A DNA stretch of 64,000 nucleotides from CAZWDL01 sp964632995 (GCA_964632995.1 CAZWDL010000002.1:1-64000); one strand, 5' to 3'; positions 28,444 to 37,375 are shown, counted from the stretch's first letter. Made by a program: numbers and translations. Notes: generated by a model from the letters alone, not told the origin.

Positions 28444-29307
28444 ATGAAATTAATTCGATTTGGCGATCCCGGAATGGAAAAGCCCGGGGTGCTCACCGAT
28501 GACGGCCGGCGCCTGGACCTCAGTACCGTGGTCGACGATTACAATGAATCTTTTTTTCAACAGAACGGCATTGACGATCTGAAAGCTATCCTCGACTCCG
28601 ACAAACAAAAATTTCCAGAGCTAAGCGCTGAGCTGCGCCTGGGACCGCCCATCGCCCGGCCTTCCAAATTCATCTGCATCGGTCTGAACTATGCCGAACA
28701 CGCGCGTGAAAGCGGTATGGCCATGCCCTCGGAGCCCGTCATTTTCTTCAAAGCCACTTCCGCCATATGCGGCCCAAACGATGATTTGATCCTGCCCAGA
28801 GGATCGGAAAAAACAGACTGGGAAGTAGAACTGGCCGTCGTCATTGGCAAACGCGCCAGTTACGTATCCAAGGAGCAGGCCATGGTGCACGTCGCAGGGT
28901 ACATGCTTCACAATGATTACAGTGAACGCAACTACCAGTTGGAGCGGGGCGGACAATGGGTCAAAGGTAAGAGTTGCGATACCTTCGCCCCTATCGGTCC
29001 TTTTCTCGCTACCAAAGAGGAAATAACGGACCCCCATCAACTCGGTCTGTGGCTGAAACTCAACGGTGCAATCGTTCAGCAATCCAGTACCCGCGATTTT
29101 ATTTTTGATATTCCCGAAGTTATCAGTTACCTGAGCGAGTTTATGACACTGCTTCCCGGGGACATTATCTCCACCGGCACCCCTTCCGGGGTTGGTCTGG
29201 GCATGAACCCGCCCCGTTACCTAAAAGCCGGCGATGTAGTCGAACTCGGTATTGAAGGACTGGGAACGGCGCGACAGGAAGTCAGGTCGTTCGAAGGGGC
29301 CTCCTGA
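28444..29307 (+). CDS. Fumarylacetoacetate hydrolase (FAH) family protein
   Basis: 287 residues with an N-terminal ~65-residue cap and the FAH fold. Seen: GLNYAEHARE (80-89), the metal ligands Glu127 and Glu129 in DWEVELAVVIGK and Asp158 in HNDYSERN, plus the C-terminal STGTPSGVG motif. FAH-family enzymes hydrolyse C-C bonds of beta-diketo acids or isomerise related compounds using a divalent metal. With the SDR just upstream, 2,4-diketo-3-deoxy-L-fuconate hydrolase (giving pyruvate plus lactate) is plausible. A dedicated dehydratase or lactonase is not in the neighbourhood, so the pathway would be completed elsewhere. Confidence 0.88.
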   Translation: MKLIRFGDPGMEKPGVLTDDGRRLDLSTVVDDYNESFFQQNGIDDLKAILDSDKQKFPELSAELRLGPPIARPSKFICIGLNYAEHARESGMAMPSEPVIFFKATSAICGPNDDLILPRGSEKTDWEVELAVVIGKRASYVSKEQAMVHVAGYMLHNDYSERNYQLERGGQWVKGKSCDTFAPIGPFLATKEEITDPHQLGLWLKLNGAIVQQSSTRDFIFDIPEVISYLSEFMTLLPGDIISTGTPSGVGLGMNPPRYLKAGDVVELGIEGLGTARQEVRSFEGAS

Positions 29308-29504
29308 TCGTTCGGGCCAGTTGGCGGTTAAAAGAGAAAACGCATGGCCGCTCTCTGTCGTAATGGTTCTCGGTCAGCCTGCCTTGGTTCCGCCGACGTT
29401 TCACATGGGTTTTCGGCAGTTTCGCGCCGCTGCTTACCACCCGGCAAGGGCGGGTGCAGAATTACCTTTCCAGTTCTGCGCTTATGCCGCTATCGGCGAA
29501 AGGA

Positions 29505-29528
29505 GGGCCGCCGTATTACAGGCGGCCC
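29505..29528 (+). terminator. GC-rich hairpin after the FAH gene
   Basis: A perfect 8-bp stem (GGGCCGCC at 29505-29512 with 29521-29528, loop of 8) lies about 200 bp after the FAH stop and 47 bp before the end of the convergent J-protein gene. No T-run. It may serve as a transcript end for one or both. Confidence 0.35.
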
Positions 29529-29575
29529 CGGGATGGAACCGAAGCTTGTCCGGTTCACAGGATAGAGTATCTTAA

Positions 29576-30256
29576 TCACTGGCGTTTCCAATGTTTTTCG
29601 CGAATAAGCTGAAGCATTTGCCAGGATAATTTGATCGTTTTTCCCTGCAGCACGTAGTAGCCGGTTTCCAGGTCGAGGCCCCTAAGATCGGGATCGACTC
29701 GCCGGATTTCGTTGAAATAGCGAATATCCCGCTGCAGGCGTTCATCGAGCTGATCCAAAATGTTGTTTTTGGGATTGTGATTGTCCATCTGTTCATAACG
29801 TACTGTTCGAGGCTGCTCCTCTTCGGCGACTGTGTTTTCTGCGGCCAGAAAAAAAGGCAGGAGAAATACGAGGACCAGAACACCGGACCAGAACAGCCCA
29901 CTGGAATCAGCTCCTGAAGAAGTTGCGGGCCTGTCGAACTCCTGCTGGCGTCGGTAGTGTTCCTGTCGGCGTCGCCGGGCGTCACGCTGCCGGGCGGTAA
30001 AGTCCGGCGTCGACCAATTAAAGCCAGGCTGGGAACTGGCCGGGCGCCGTTGCAAATCCTGTTTGTATTGCCAGCGCCGTACGGGATCTTTGAGTACCTG
30101 GTAGGCCTCATTGATCTCCTTAAATTTTTCTTCAAATTCCGGGCCGCCGCCGTTCCGGTCCGGATGATAGCGCTTGGATAATTGACGGTAAGCCTGCTTG
30201 ATCTCACGGGCATCCGCCTCATTTGATACCTGAAGGATGTGATAATAGTTCTTCAT
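29576..30256 (-). CDS. Membrane-anchored J-domain (DnaJ-like) co-chaperone
   Basis: 226 residues from the chosen start. Residues 1-70 are a J-domain with the HPD motif at 31-33 (KRYHPDRNGGG), which stimulates Hsp70/DnaK ATPase. A basic, Gln/Arg-rich linker (~85-108) leads to one predicted transmembrane helix (LFWSGVLVLVFLLPFFLAA, 121-139). A ~85-residue C-terminal domain of unknown function follows. There are no zinc-finger or DnaJ C-terminal substrate domains, so it is a type III J-protein that may bring DnaK to the membrane. The frame is open 27 codons further upstream, but MKNYYHILQV at 30256 is the J-domain start and lies ~14 nt after a predicted transcription start. Confidence 0.85.
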   Translation of the reverse strand: MKNYYHILQVSNEADAREIKQAYRQLSKRYHPDRNGGGPEFEEKFKEINEAYQVLKDPVRRWQYKQDLQRRPASSQPGFNWSTPDFTARQRDARRRRQEHYRRQQEFDRPATSSGADSSGLFWSGVLVLVFLLPFFLAAENTVAEEEQPRTVRYEQMDNHNPKNNILDQLDERLQRDIRYFNEIRRVDPDLRGLDLETGYYVLQGKTIKLSWQMLQLIREKHWKRQ

Positions 30257-30274
30257 AATACTTGGGCTTTGACA

Positions 30275-30282
30275 CAAATATA
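30275..30282 (-). promoter_or_regulatory. -7 promoter element of the J-protein gene
   Basis: Minus-strand TATATTTG, a perfect TAnnTTTG match, with predicted start near 30270 and a leader of about 14 nt. -33 element not evident. Confidence 0.45.
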
Positions 30283-30472
30283 AAACACATTCTTCAAATA
30301 AAGAACATTTTGTTTGTATTTTTTTATTAAAAAACAATTAAGTTCAAACAAAATAAACAAAAAGCAAGGCTGGAAAAACGCCTTATTCTTTTTTCTTTCG
30401 AATTTTAGTAAGCAAATTTGTATTTTGATTAATCCGCGCTGTATACCCATACAGCCAAAAGCAAAAAAGATT

Positions 30473-31435
30473 ATGTCAGCACGATCGTTGCAATCTACCT
30501 GTCTCCTTTTGAGCCTAATTCTCTTTACCCTTCCGGCTCAGGCACAATCCGGTGAGCAAATCCGCAAGGACACCACCCTTATTCCCGGTACGGAGGTCAC
30601 CCTTGAAATGACCTATATTCCCGGAGGCACTTTTCAGATGAAAACCGACGACCAGACGCAGCAAGTCAAAGTAGACGATTTTTGGATCGGCACCTACGAG
30701 GTGACCCAGGAGCTGTATGCCTTGTTTCAGCATCGCGATTACGATAATGACGAGAGTGACTGGGAGGAAGGGGAATATTCCGCCGACGCCGTCACCCGTC
30801 CCAGCCCACCTTATACCGATATCACATTCGGCATGGGCAACACGGGAACCTTTCCGGCCGTCAGTATGACCCAACAGGGCGCCTTGTTCTTCTGCTTTTG
30901 GCTGTATGCCAAAACGGGTGAGTTCTACCGGCTCCCCACCGAAGCGGAATGGACCTACGCCTGCCTGGCCGGCTCGGATGGTGAATATCCTCCACAGGTA
31001 GAAGACGACAATCTCGGAGAGTATGCCTGGCACTATGAAAACAGTGAAGAAAAATATCACAAAACCGGACAAAAGCCCGCCAATGCTTACGGGCTATACG
31101 ACATGCTGGGCAACGTGGCGGAATGGACACTGGACAAGCACCTCGATTCTATCGCCTCCGATAGTATCACCGTGCTCGACAACCCCTGGCCGGAACCTGA
31201 AAGCCGCTACGGAAGGGTGGTTAAAGGGGGCTCCTTTGATGGTTATCCGGAAGATTGCAACTGCCGCTCCCGGGTAAAATCAACGGTTCAATGGCAAAAA
31301 CGCGACCCGCAAATCCCCAAGAGCCTCTGGTGGAACACCGATGCGCCGTTTGTCGGATTCCGCCTGGTAAAACCGGCCTCCCCTCCGCCCGCCGAAGAGA
31401 TCGAAGCCTTTTTCGAGCGGGCAATCAAGTGGTAA
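30473..31435 (+). CDS. Secreted FGE/SUMF1-family (formylglycine-generating enzyme-like) protein
   Basis: 320 residues from the ATG at 30473, which begins a clear signal peptide (ends LPAQAQ, ~25). The frame is open further upstream, but that part is not signal-like. The FGE-sulfatase domain runs from FQMKTDDQ/DDFWIGTYEVTQ (~60) through LPTEAEWTYACLAGSDGEYP and GLYDMLGNVAEWTLD to GFRLVK near the end. True FGEs convert Cys to formylglycine in sulfatases, but many secreted Bacteroidota members have other roles, including gliding lipoproteins. No sulfatase gene lies nearby, and the reactive Cys pair of aerobic FGE is not obvious. A non-sulfatase role is therefore as likely. Confidence 0.82.
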   Translation: MSARSLQSTCLLLSLILFTLPAQAQSGEQIRKDTTLIPGTEVTLEMTYIPGGTFQMKTDDQTQQVKVDDFWIGTYEVTQELYALFQHRDYDNDESDWEEGEYSADAVTRPSPPYTDITFGMGNTGTFPAVSMTQQGALFFCFWLYAKTGEFYRLPTEAEWTYACLAGSDGEYPPQVEDDNLGEYAWHYENSEEKYHKTGQKPANAYGLYDMLGNVAEWTLDKHLDSIASDSITVLDNPWPEPESRYGRVVKGGSFDGYPEDCNCRSRVKSTVQWQKRDPQIPKSLWWNTDAPFVGFRLVKPASPPPAEEIEAFFERAIKW

Positions 31436-31537
31436 GGGAAAAATCAGCTCCTGAAAACTACAGGGAAAGCACTTCGAAATGCGTCTTTTACCTGAACACC
31501 AAGCTCATTACACCATTTTCACAAAACCTGTATTCAT

Positions 31538-32869
31538 ATGAAAAAGGACCATTCTTCCAAATTCAATCGCCGGCAATTTGTCAAATCGACTGGACTTGCT
31601 GCAGGCGGACTCATGTTAGCACCCTCAATGATGGCCGCCAAATCTTATATTGACGCCGATGATACCATTCGGATCGGGCTGATCGGATGTGGCGGTCGCG
31701 GCACCGGCGCTGCCATCCAGGCGCTGTCGACCAAGCAAAACGTGAAGCTCATAGCCATGGCTGACGCCTTCAAAGACCGGCTTGATGACAGCTATAAGCA
31801 GATTCAGGGCGAGCTGAAGAATTACGACATCGCTCCGCAGAGCCTGGATGTAGCCGAAGAGAACAAGTTTGTCGGTTTCGACGGCTATAAAAAAGTTATC
31901 GATATGGTAGACGTCGTGCTGATCGCTACCCCTCCCGGCTTCCGGCCCGAGCACTTCGAAGCTGCCATTAAGGCGGACAAGCACGTGTTTATGGAAAAGC
32001 CTGTCGCTACCGATGCCCCGGGCGTACGCAAAGTACTGGCCACCGCAGAAATGGCCAAGAAGAAAAAGCTCAACGTCGTGGTCGGACTGCAACGCCACTA
32101 CCAGAAAAAATACCAGCAGTGGGTAGACATGCTGCACGAGGGCGTCATTGGCGACATCACCGCCTCGCGCGTATATTGGAACAGCCAGGGAGTATGGGTC
32201 AGGCCCCGCAAGCCCGAATACACCGAGATGGAATACCAGATGCGCAACTGGTACTACTTCAATTGGCTCTGCGGTGATCACATCGTCGAGCAACACATCC
32301 ACAATCTTGACGTCAGCAACTGGGTCAAGCAAGCTTATCCCGTGCGCGCTTCCGGTATGGGCGGCCGCCAGGTACGCACCGGACCGGATCACGGCGAGAT
32401 CTTCGACCACCATGCCGTGGAATACGAATACGCTGACGGTTCTTACATGTTTAGCCAGTGCCGCCACATGAAAGGATGCCCCAATAAAGTTACGGAGGCT
32501 TTCCATGGAACAAACGGCTCGGCGCCGCAACCGGGCGTTATTCTGACCCCCAGCGGCCACCAGATTATGGAATACAATGATCGCAAAGACGCCAATCCCT
32601 ATCAGGTTGAGCACGACCTGCTCTTCGAAGCCATCGCCAACAGCGAATACAAATTCGCGGATGCCGAAAACGGCGCCAAAGCCACCATGACCGCCATCCT
32701 GGGCCGCATGGCCACTTATTCCGGTCAGGTTGTCGAATGGGAAGAAGCGCTCAACTCCGAGCACAGTATCATGCCCGAGCGCTACGCCTGGGATGCGAAC
32801 CCACCAGTCATGCCCAACGAGGATGGTACTTACCCGATACCGGTACCGGGACAGACCCAGGTGCTTTAA
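31538..32869 (+). CDS. Tat-exported Gfo/Idh/MocA-family oxidoreductase
   Basis: 443 residues. A twin-arginine signal (NRRQFVKSTGLAAGG, Arg11-Arg12) predicts export folded with its cofactor bound. Rossmann motif GLIGCGGRGTG (~residue 49), then the family signature MEKPVATDAPG (~150) and the C-terminal alpha/beta domain. Family members oxidise or reduce sugars and inositols with NAD(P). Periplasmic Tat-type members in Bacteroidota are linked to 3-keto-sugar metabolism with TIM-barrel isomerases. The nearby Tat-type TIM-barrel protein (33998-34918) fits this. The substrate is not deducible. A perfect hairpin follows the stop. Confidence 0.88.
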   Translation: MKKDHSSKFNRRQFVKSTGLAAGGLMLAPSMMAAKSYIDADDTIRIGLIGCGGRGTGAAIQALSTKQNVKLIAMADAFKDRLDDSYKQIQGELKNYDIAPQSLDVAEENKFVGFDGYKKVIDMVDVVLIATPPGFRPEHFEAAIKADKHVFMEKPVATDAPGVRKVLATAEMAKKKKLNVVVGLQRHYQKKYQQWVDMLHEGVIGDITASRVYWNSQGVWVRPRKPEYTEMEYQMRNWYYFNWLCGDHIVEQHIHNLDVSNWVKQAYPVRASGMGGRQVRTGPDHGEIFDHHAVEYEYADGSYMFSQCRHMKGCPNKVTEAFHGTNGSAPQPGVILTPSGHQIMEYNDRKDANPYQVEHDLLFEAIANSEYKFADAENGAKATMTAILGRMATYSGQVVEWEEALNSEHSIMPERYAWDANPPVMPNEDGTYPIPVPGQTQVL

Positions 32870-32881
32870 TTTTAAGAGAGG

Positions 32882-32913
32882 AATGAAGGATTGAAAAAAT
32901 TCAATCCTTCATT
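32882..32913 (+). terminator. Hairpin terminator after the Gfo/Idh/MocA gene
   Basis: A perfect 14-bp stem (32882-32895 with 32900-32913) and AAAA loop, 12 nt after the stop. No T-run after it, but the stem length and position support a transcript end. Confidence 0.6.
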
Positions 32914-32960
32914 ACCCAGTCATTTCACAAGGAAGTGATTTTCAAAAAAAAAATATTTTT

Positions 32961-34001
32961 TTGAATAACGAATCTTGCAAGGATTTCAGACGGTGCGTAT
33001 CGCGCGCCGTTTTTTTTCTTTTTCTGCTGGCCGCCGTTGTCATTAACACGTCAGCGCAGCAGCGCTACGTCTTTGAGCACCAGCAGATGGGCACGCTGTT
33101 TCGCATCGTTCTGTACGCTTCTTCCGATAGTTTGGCGCAGACGGCGACGCAGGCGGCTTTCGCCAAAATAGACGCACTGAATGCAAGCCTCAGCGATTAC
33201 CTGAACGACAGCGAATTAAGTCAGCTCACTCAGGCCGATTCCGGCTCCGTTCGCGCAGTAAGCGACCCGCTTTGGGAGGTGCTGCGCCGAGGTCAGCAGA
33301 TGGCCCGGCACAGTCAGGGCGCTTTTGATCTCACTATCGGCCCACTTAGCCGCCTGTGGCGTCGCGCCTTTCGCCGCCAAACCTTCCCGGAATGGGAGCG
33401 CATCGAAGCAGCCCGGCAACGGGTAGGCTATCAGCATTTGAAATTACAGCCCGAAAAACAGCAAGTCCGCCTGCTGCGTGACAGCCTCCGGCTCGATGCG
33501 GGCGGCATCGCCAAGGGTTACGCCGTCGATCAGGCTATGGCCGTGCTACAAAATCACGAAATACGCTGCGCACTGGTAGACGGCGGCGGTGACCTGCTGG
33601 CGGCTGATCCTCCCCCCGGCATGGACGGTTGGCGCATTCAAATCGAAAGCCTTAGTAAAGCGGATACACTGAGCGACGAAACCATCCTGCTACAAAATGG
33701 GGCTTTAGCCACCTCGGGCGATACCTACCGCTACCTCGAATGGCAAGGAAAACGCTATGCTCACATCATCGATCCACGCACGGGGCTTGGCGTCAGTCAC
33801 GGTGCACTGGTTAGTGTGTATTGCCCGGATTGCAGCACCGCCGATGCGCTGGCCTCCGCCGTCAGCGTCGTTGGTCCCGAAGGAGAATGGCAAGCATTAC
33901 AAAAACACTATCCGAAGTGTGCTATTCGGCTTCTCGTTCCCGAAAAAGAAACAGACTACCGTCAACTAGGATCCCTGCAACTCAAAAAAGAAGAAAAATG
34001 A
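32961..34001 (+). CDS. apbE: FAD:protein FMN transferase (ApbE family)
   Basis: 346 residues, starting at TTG because no ATG or GTG precedes the signal peptide in frame. A hydrophobic export segment VFFLFLLAAVVINTSAQ (~18-34) is followed by the ApbE domain: MGTLFRIVLYA, DAGGIAKGYAVDQAM (flavin/Mg region), ATSGDTYRY and HIIDPRTG. ApbE enzymes attach FMN covalently to threonines of exported flavoproteins (Nqr, Rnf and others) using FAD. No flavoprotein target is in the window. The stop overlaps the next start as ATGA, implying translational coupling with the Tat TIM-barrel gene. Confidence 0.9.
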   Translation: MNNESCKDFRRCVSRAVFFLFLLAAVVINTSAQQRYVFEHQQMGTLFRIVLYASSDSLAQTATQAAFAKIDALNASLSDYLNDSELSQLTQADSGSVRAVSDPLWEVLRRGQQMARHSQGAFDLTIGPLSRLWRRAFRRQTFPEWERIEAARQRVGYQHLKLQPEKQQVRLLRDSLRLDAGGIAKGYAVDQAMAVLQNHEIRCALVDGGGDLLAADPPPGMDGWRIQIESLSKADTLSDETILLQNGALATSGDTYRYLEWQGKRYAHIIDPRTGLGVSHGALVSVYCPDCSTADALASAVSVVGPEGEWQALQKHYPKCAIRLLVPEKETDYRQLGSLQLKKEEK

Positions 34002-34918
34002 ACCGAAGAAACTTTGTCAAATCCGGCCTCATCGCCGGAACCGCTCTCTCCGCCGGAATGCACCCTACACCTGCAGAGGCAGCCGCGCGCCGGAACGAGG
34101 CTGAAGAGTTCCAACTCAAATACGCTCCCCACCTCGGCATGTTTAAAAACCTGGCCGGCGATGATCCCGTCGATCAGCTCAACTTCATGGCTGATCAGGG
34201 CTTTCGCGCTTTTGAAGACAACGGTATGAAAGGCCGCGATGTGAAAGTGCAGAAGAAGATGGCTACAACCATGGAGAAACGCGACATCGAAATGGGGGTG
34301 TTTGTCGCGCATAAAATTTACTGGAAAGATCCCAACCTGGCTAGTGGCAAGGAAGACTGGCGGGCCGAGTTCCTGGAACAGATCCGCGAATCCGTGGAAG
34401 TCGCCAAACGGGTTAATGCTAAATGGATGACCGTTGTCCCAGGCCACGTGGATCTGCGACTCGACAGCGGCTACCAGACTGCCAATGTGGTGGAAAGCCT
34501 GAAGCAGGCCGCCGCTATCCTCGAACCCCACGATCTGGTCATGGTGCTGGAACCCTTGAATTTCCGCGATCATCCGGGCCTTTTCCTCACCAAGGCGGCG
34601 CAGGCCTACATGGTCTGTAAAGCAGTGGGAAGCCCTTCCTGCAAAATCCTCTTTGACATCTACCACCAGCAGATCACCGAAGGCAACCTGCTGCCCAATA
34701 TCGAAAACGCCTGGGAAGAAATCGGTTACTTCCAGATCGGTGACAACCCCGGCCGTAAGGAACCGACTACCGGCGAAATCAATTACTGCAATATCTTCAA
34801 ATACATTCACAATCGCGACTTCGACGGCATCCTGGGTATGGAACACGGGAACGCTCAGCCTGGTGCGGAGGGCGAGCGAGCGGTGATTGAAGCCTACCGG
34901 ACGGTCGATAAATTCTAG
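33998..34918 (+). CDS. Tat-exported TIM-barrel protein of the hydroxypyruvate isomerase / sugar epimerase family
   Basis: 306 residues beginning with a Tat signal (MNRRNFVKSGLIAGTALSAG). The rest is an AP-endonuclease-2/xylose-isomerase-like TIM barrel: LEPLNFRDHPG, KILFDIYHQQITEG and GILGMEHGN supply the usual Glu, Asp, His and Glu metal-site residues. It is closest in look to hydroxypyruvate isomerase (Hyi). Exported relatives act on sugars or keto-sugars. The ATG overlaps the apbE stop by 4 bp. The frame is open far upstream inside apbE, but the Tat signal fixes the start. Together with the Gfo/Idh/MocA enzyme it suggests periplasmic sugar oxidation/isomerisation (inference). Confidence 0.85.
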   Translation: MNRRNFVKSGLIAGTALSAGMHPTPAEAAARRNEAEEFQLKYAPHLGMFKNLAGDDPVDQLNFMADQGFRAFEDNGMKGRDVKVQKKMATTMEKRDIEMGVFVAHKIYWKDPNLASGKEDWRAEFLEQIRESVEVAKRVNAKWMTVVPGHVDLRLDSGYQTANVVESLKQAAAILEPHDLVMVLEPLNFRDHPGLFLTKAAQAYMVCKAVGSPSCKILFDIYHQQITEGNLLPNIENAWEEIGYFQIGDNPGRKEPTTGEINYCNIFKYIHNRDFDGILGMEHGNAQPGAEGERAVIEAYRTVDKF

Positions 34919-35257
34919 GATGAAAGAGTTAACCATTGGCCGTTGGCAGGTGAGCGTGGGGGGGAGTGGCGTTGCTATGTCAGCCTTCATGTGGGGATCG
35001 GAGTGCAGCTACCCACCTTTTGTAGGGGCTCAGTTGCTTTGCTTCTTTGCTGAGAGGATGGGTTGCCTGGAAAGTTCATGGGCCCAGCTATCCCCTCAAC
35101 GAGGCGACGGCCGAATCCCCACAACCCTGAGGCAGCTGCTTCAGGGTCCCTACAAGCAGCCGCGCGAAGCGCCGGCAATCCCCACACTAAATGCTTACGG
35201 CCATTAACGGCCAACTTCCCGACCGCTAACTTTACAACTTTTTCCTAACTTTACCTC
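34919..35257. other. 339-bp intergenic region rich in inverted repeats
   Basis: No protein gene. Features: CCCTGAGGCAG and CTGCTTCAGGG at about 35127-35148 (22 nt, one mismatch), AATCCCCACA twice (~35114 and ~35177), a GC palindrome-like CCGCGCGAAGCGCCGG (~35159-35174), and TTGGCCGTT (34936-34944) mirrored by AACGGCCAA near the other end. This looks like a decayed repeat element rather than simple spacer. Confidence 0.5.
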
Positions 35258-36193
35258 ATGGCCGACATACAGCAGATCGACAATCACATCTGGCGGGCTA
35301 CGGCTCCATTGGTGGAAAATATACCCTTGCATGTTTACCTGCTGAGCGGCAACGGCTACGCCGTCTGGATCGATAGCGGCAAGCCGGATATGTACGACCT
35401 GCTACGCGAAACCATGCAGCAAGCCAAAGTGTCTGATGATCACATGCGGATGATCCTCAACACCCACCCCCACCCCGGCCACATCGGCTGTAACGGGCGC
35501 CTGCGCAAACAGTGTGGCTGTCTGGTGGCCGCCCACCCCCGCTACGCCTCCTGGCACCGCAACCGCGCCGCCCACCTCAGCGACCTGGAAAAGCGCTTTC
35601 CCGAAATTCTGGCCGACCACAAAGACTGGGAAACCGAAATCTACAATCAACTCGGCCAGCCCCACACCGTGGATATACTCATTGACGAAGGCGCCCGCTT
35701 CAATCTAGGCGGACCGGAACTGGAAACCTTCCGCTTTTCCGGTCACATGATGGCCGAACTGGCCTGGTTCGACCATGAAACCCACACCTTCTTCTTCGGC
35801 GATACGCTCACCCTGATCGAAGCGCCTTTCCTGCACGGCCATATCACCGTTAAAGGCTACCGGGCCACGCTCAAACGCATCGGCGAATTGCTGGAGGAAA
35901 AAGAGGTGGAACGCGTGCTGCTCGCCCACCATCCGCCTTTCACCCGCGACGAAGCGCAACAGCTACTCATCAACCTCGAAGACTACCTCGATCGCCTGGA
36001 TACCATCATCTTCAACCTGATCACCGGCCACGGTGAAATACACCTCCGCGACCTGTGGGAAGCGGTCTGCAAAACGCTGAGCCGACAGCTGGATCACCGC
36101 TCGCTGGGAACGGTCTACGCGCATGTGCAGTGGCTTATCGAAGAGGATAAGGTGGAAGAAGTGGAAGATAAAGTGTATAGTTCGATTGGGTAA
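35258..36193 (+). CDS. MBL-fold (metallo-beta-lactamase superfamily) hydrolase with altered metal motif
   Basis: 311 residues. The MBL fold is clear: the metal motif HPHPGH at 70-75, SGHMMAEL (His163), GDT with Asp182, and LLAHHPPF with His224. The canonical HxHxDH has lost its Asp (Gly74), which normally helps bind the second metal, so a mononuclear or different chemistry is possible. A ~70-residue C-terminal helical, winged-helix-like tail (LDTIIFNLITGHGEIHLRDL onward) recalls the LACTB2-like branch. The stop faces the galM stop with 9 bp between them. Substrate unknown; hydrolysis of a thioester, lactone or phosphodiester is possible. Confidence 0.85.
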   Translation: MADIQQIDNHIWRATAPLVENIPLHVYLLSGNGYAVWIDSGKPDMYDLLRETMQQAKVSDDHMRMILNTHPHPGHIGCNGRLRKQCGCLVAAHPRYASWHRNRAAHLSDLEKRFPEILADHKDWETEIYNQLGQPHTVDILIDEGARFNLGGPELETFRFSGHMMAELAWFDHETHTFFFGDTLTLIEAPFLHGHITVKGYRATLKRIGELLEEKEVERVLLAHHPPFTRDEAQQLLINLEDYLDRLDTIIFNLITGHGEIHLRDLWEAVCKTLSRQLDHRSLGTVYAHVQWLIEEDKVEEVEDKVYSSIG

Positions 36194-36202
36194 TTGCCTC
36201 TC

Positions 36203-37375
36203 CTACTCCTCCACCAAAAACCGGTACACCGTCACCGTCTCATACTCCTCCCCCGGTTGCAGCACTACAGAGGGAAAATCCGGCCGGTTCGGGCTGTCGG
36301 GGAAGTGTTCGGGTTCCAGGCAGAGGCCGTGGCGGTAGTCGTAGGTGACGCTGTCCCGGCCCACTATGCTGCCATCGAGGAAGTTGCCGGAGTAGAACTG
36401 CAGGCCGGGTTCGGTGGTTTCCAGTTCCAGCACGCGGCCGCTTTCGGGTTCGTGCACACGGGCAGCTAGGCGCAAGCGGCCGGGCTCGCCGCTGATAACC
36501 CAGCAATGGTCGTAGCCGCCGCCGTATTGCAGTTGCCGATTATCCGCTTCTATGCGGAGGCCGATGCGGGTGGGTTCCCGGAAATCGAAAGGAGTGCCTT
36601 CCACCGTTCGCAATTCGCCGGTGGGAATCAGCGTGCTGTCGACGGGCAGGAAGCGGTCGGCATTGAGCATGAGCTCGTGATCGAGGATGGGGACGCGACC
36701 GGCGCCGGCGAGATTGAAATAGGAATGATTGGTGAGATTGACAATGGTCGGGCGATCCGTGGTGGCGCGATAGGTCAGCTTTAGTTCGTTAGCGTTATTC
36801 AGTGAACAATCAATCGTCACTTCCAGGTTGCCCGGATAGCCTTCTTCCATATGCGGACTAAGATAGCTGAGCCGCAATACCGGTATCGTATCCTCAACCA
36901 CTTCCGCTTCCCAGACGACCTTGTCGAATCCTTTTTCTCCGCCGTGCAGGTGATTGCCCATATTGTTGGTGACCAGGTTGTAGGTCTCCCCTTCCAGCTC
37001 AAACTTCCCCTTGGCGATCCGGTTGCCGTAGCGGCCGATCATGGCCCCGAAGTAGGGATGTTCATCGAGGTAGGGCGCCAGGCTTTCAAAGCCGAGGACG
37101 ATATCCTCCATGTTTCCCTCCTTGTCCGGTGCGGCAATCGAGGTGATGATGCCGCCATAATTGATGATTTTGACGTCCAGGTCATTGGCATTAGCCAGGG
37201 TGTACTGGGTAATGGAGCGGCCGTCGGGCATTTGACCGAAGGTAGTTTGTTTGATGGTGGGTGTGCTTTCTTGTGCTTCTTCCCGGACTTCCCCCTCATT
37301 ATTGCAACTGAGCAATATCATTGTCAGGAATAACACTCCGGGCAAAATTGATGACGTCGATTTCCTGATATTCAT
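36203..37375 (-). CDS. galM: Aldose 1-epimerase (galactose mutarotase), lipoprotein
   Basis: 390 residues from MNIRKSTSS (37375); the frame is open seven codons upstream. A lipobox (MILLSC, Cys ~24) predicts lipidation, so the enzyme is outside the cytoplasm. Seen: GRYGNRIAKGKFEL, GGEKGFDKVVWEAE, NHSYFNLAG with the catalytic His, PFDFREP, DHCWV with the second His, and the Glu-containing LCLEPEHFPDSPN. GalM interconverts alpha and beta anomers of aldoses. Extracytoplasmic forms help prepare sugars for uptake. Single gene, convergent with the MBL-fold gene. Confidence 0.93.
   Translation of the reverse strand: MNIRKSTSSILPGVLFLTMILLSCNNEGEVREEAQESTPTIKQTTFGQMPDGRSITQYTLANANDLDVKIINYGGIITSIAAPDKEGNMEDIVLGFESLAPYLDEHPYFGAMIGRYGNRIAKGKFELEGETYNLVTNNMGNHLHGGEKGFDKVVWEAEVVEDTIPVLRLSYLSPHMEEGYPGNLEVTIDCSLNNANELKLTYRATTDRPTIVNLTNHSYFNLAGAGRVPILDHELMLNADRFLPVDSTLIPTGELRTVEGTPFDFREPTRIGLRIEADNRQLQYGGGYDHCWVISGEPGRLRLAARVHEPESGRVLELETTEPGLQFYSGNFLDGSIVGRDSVTYDYRHGLCLEPEHFPDSPNRPDFPSVVLQPGEEYETVTVYRFLVEE

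Noticed and set aside
31625..32764. 379-codon open frame antisense to the Gfo/Idh/MocA gene
   Set aside because: Mirror of a high-GC third-position gene; low-complexity Val/His-rich product without a family.
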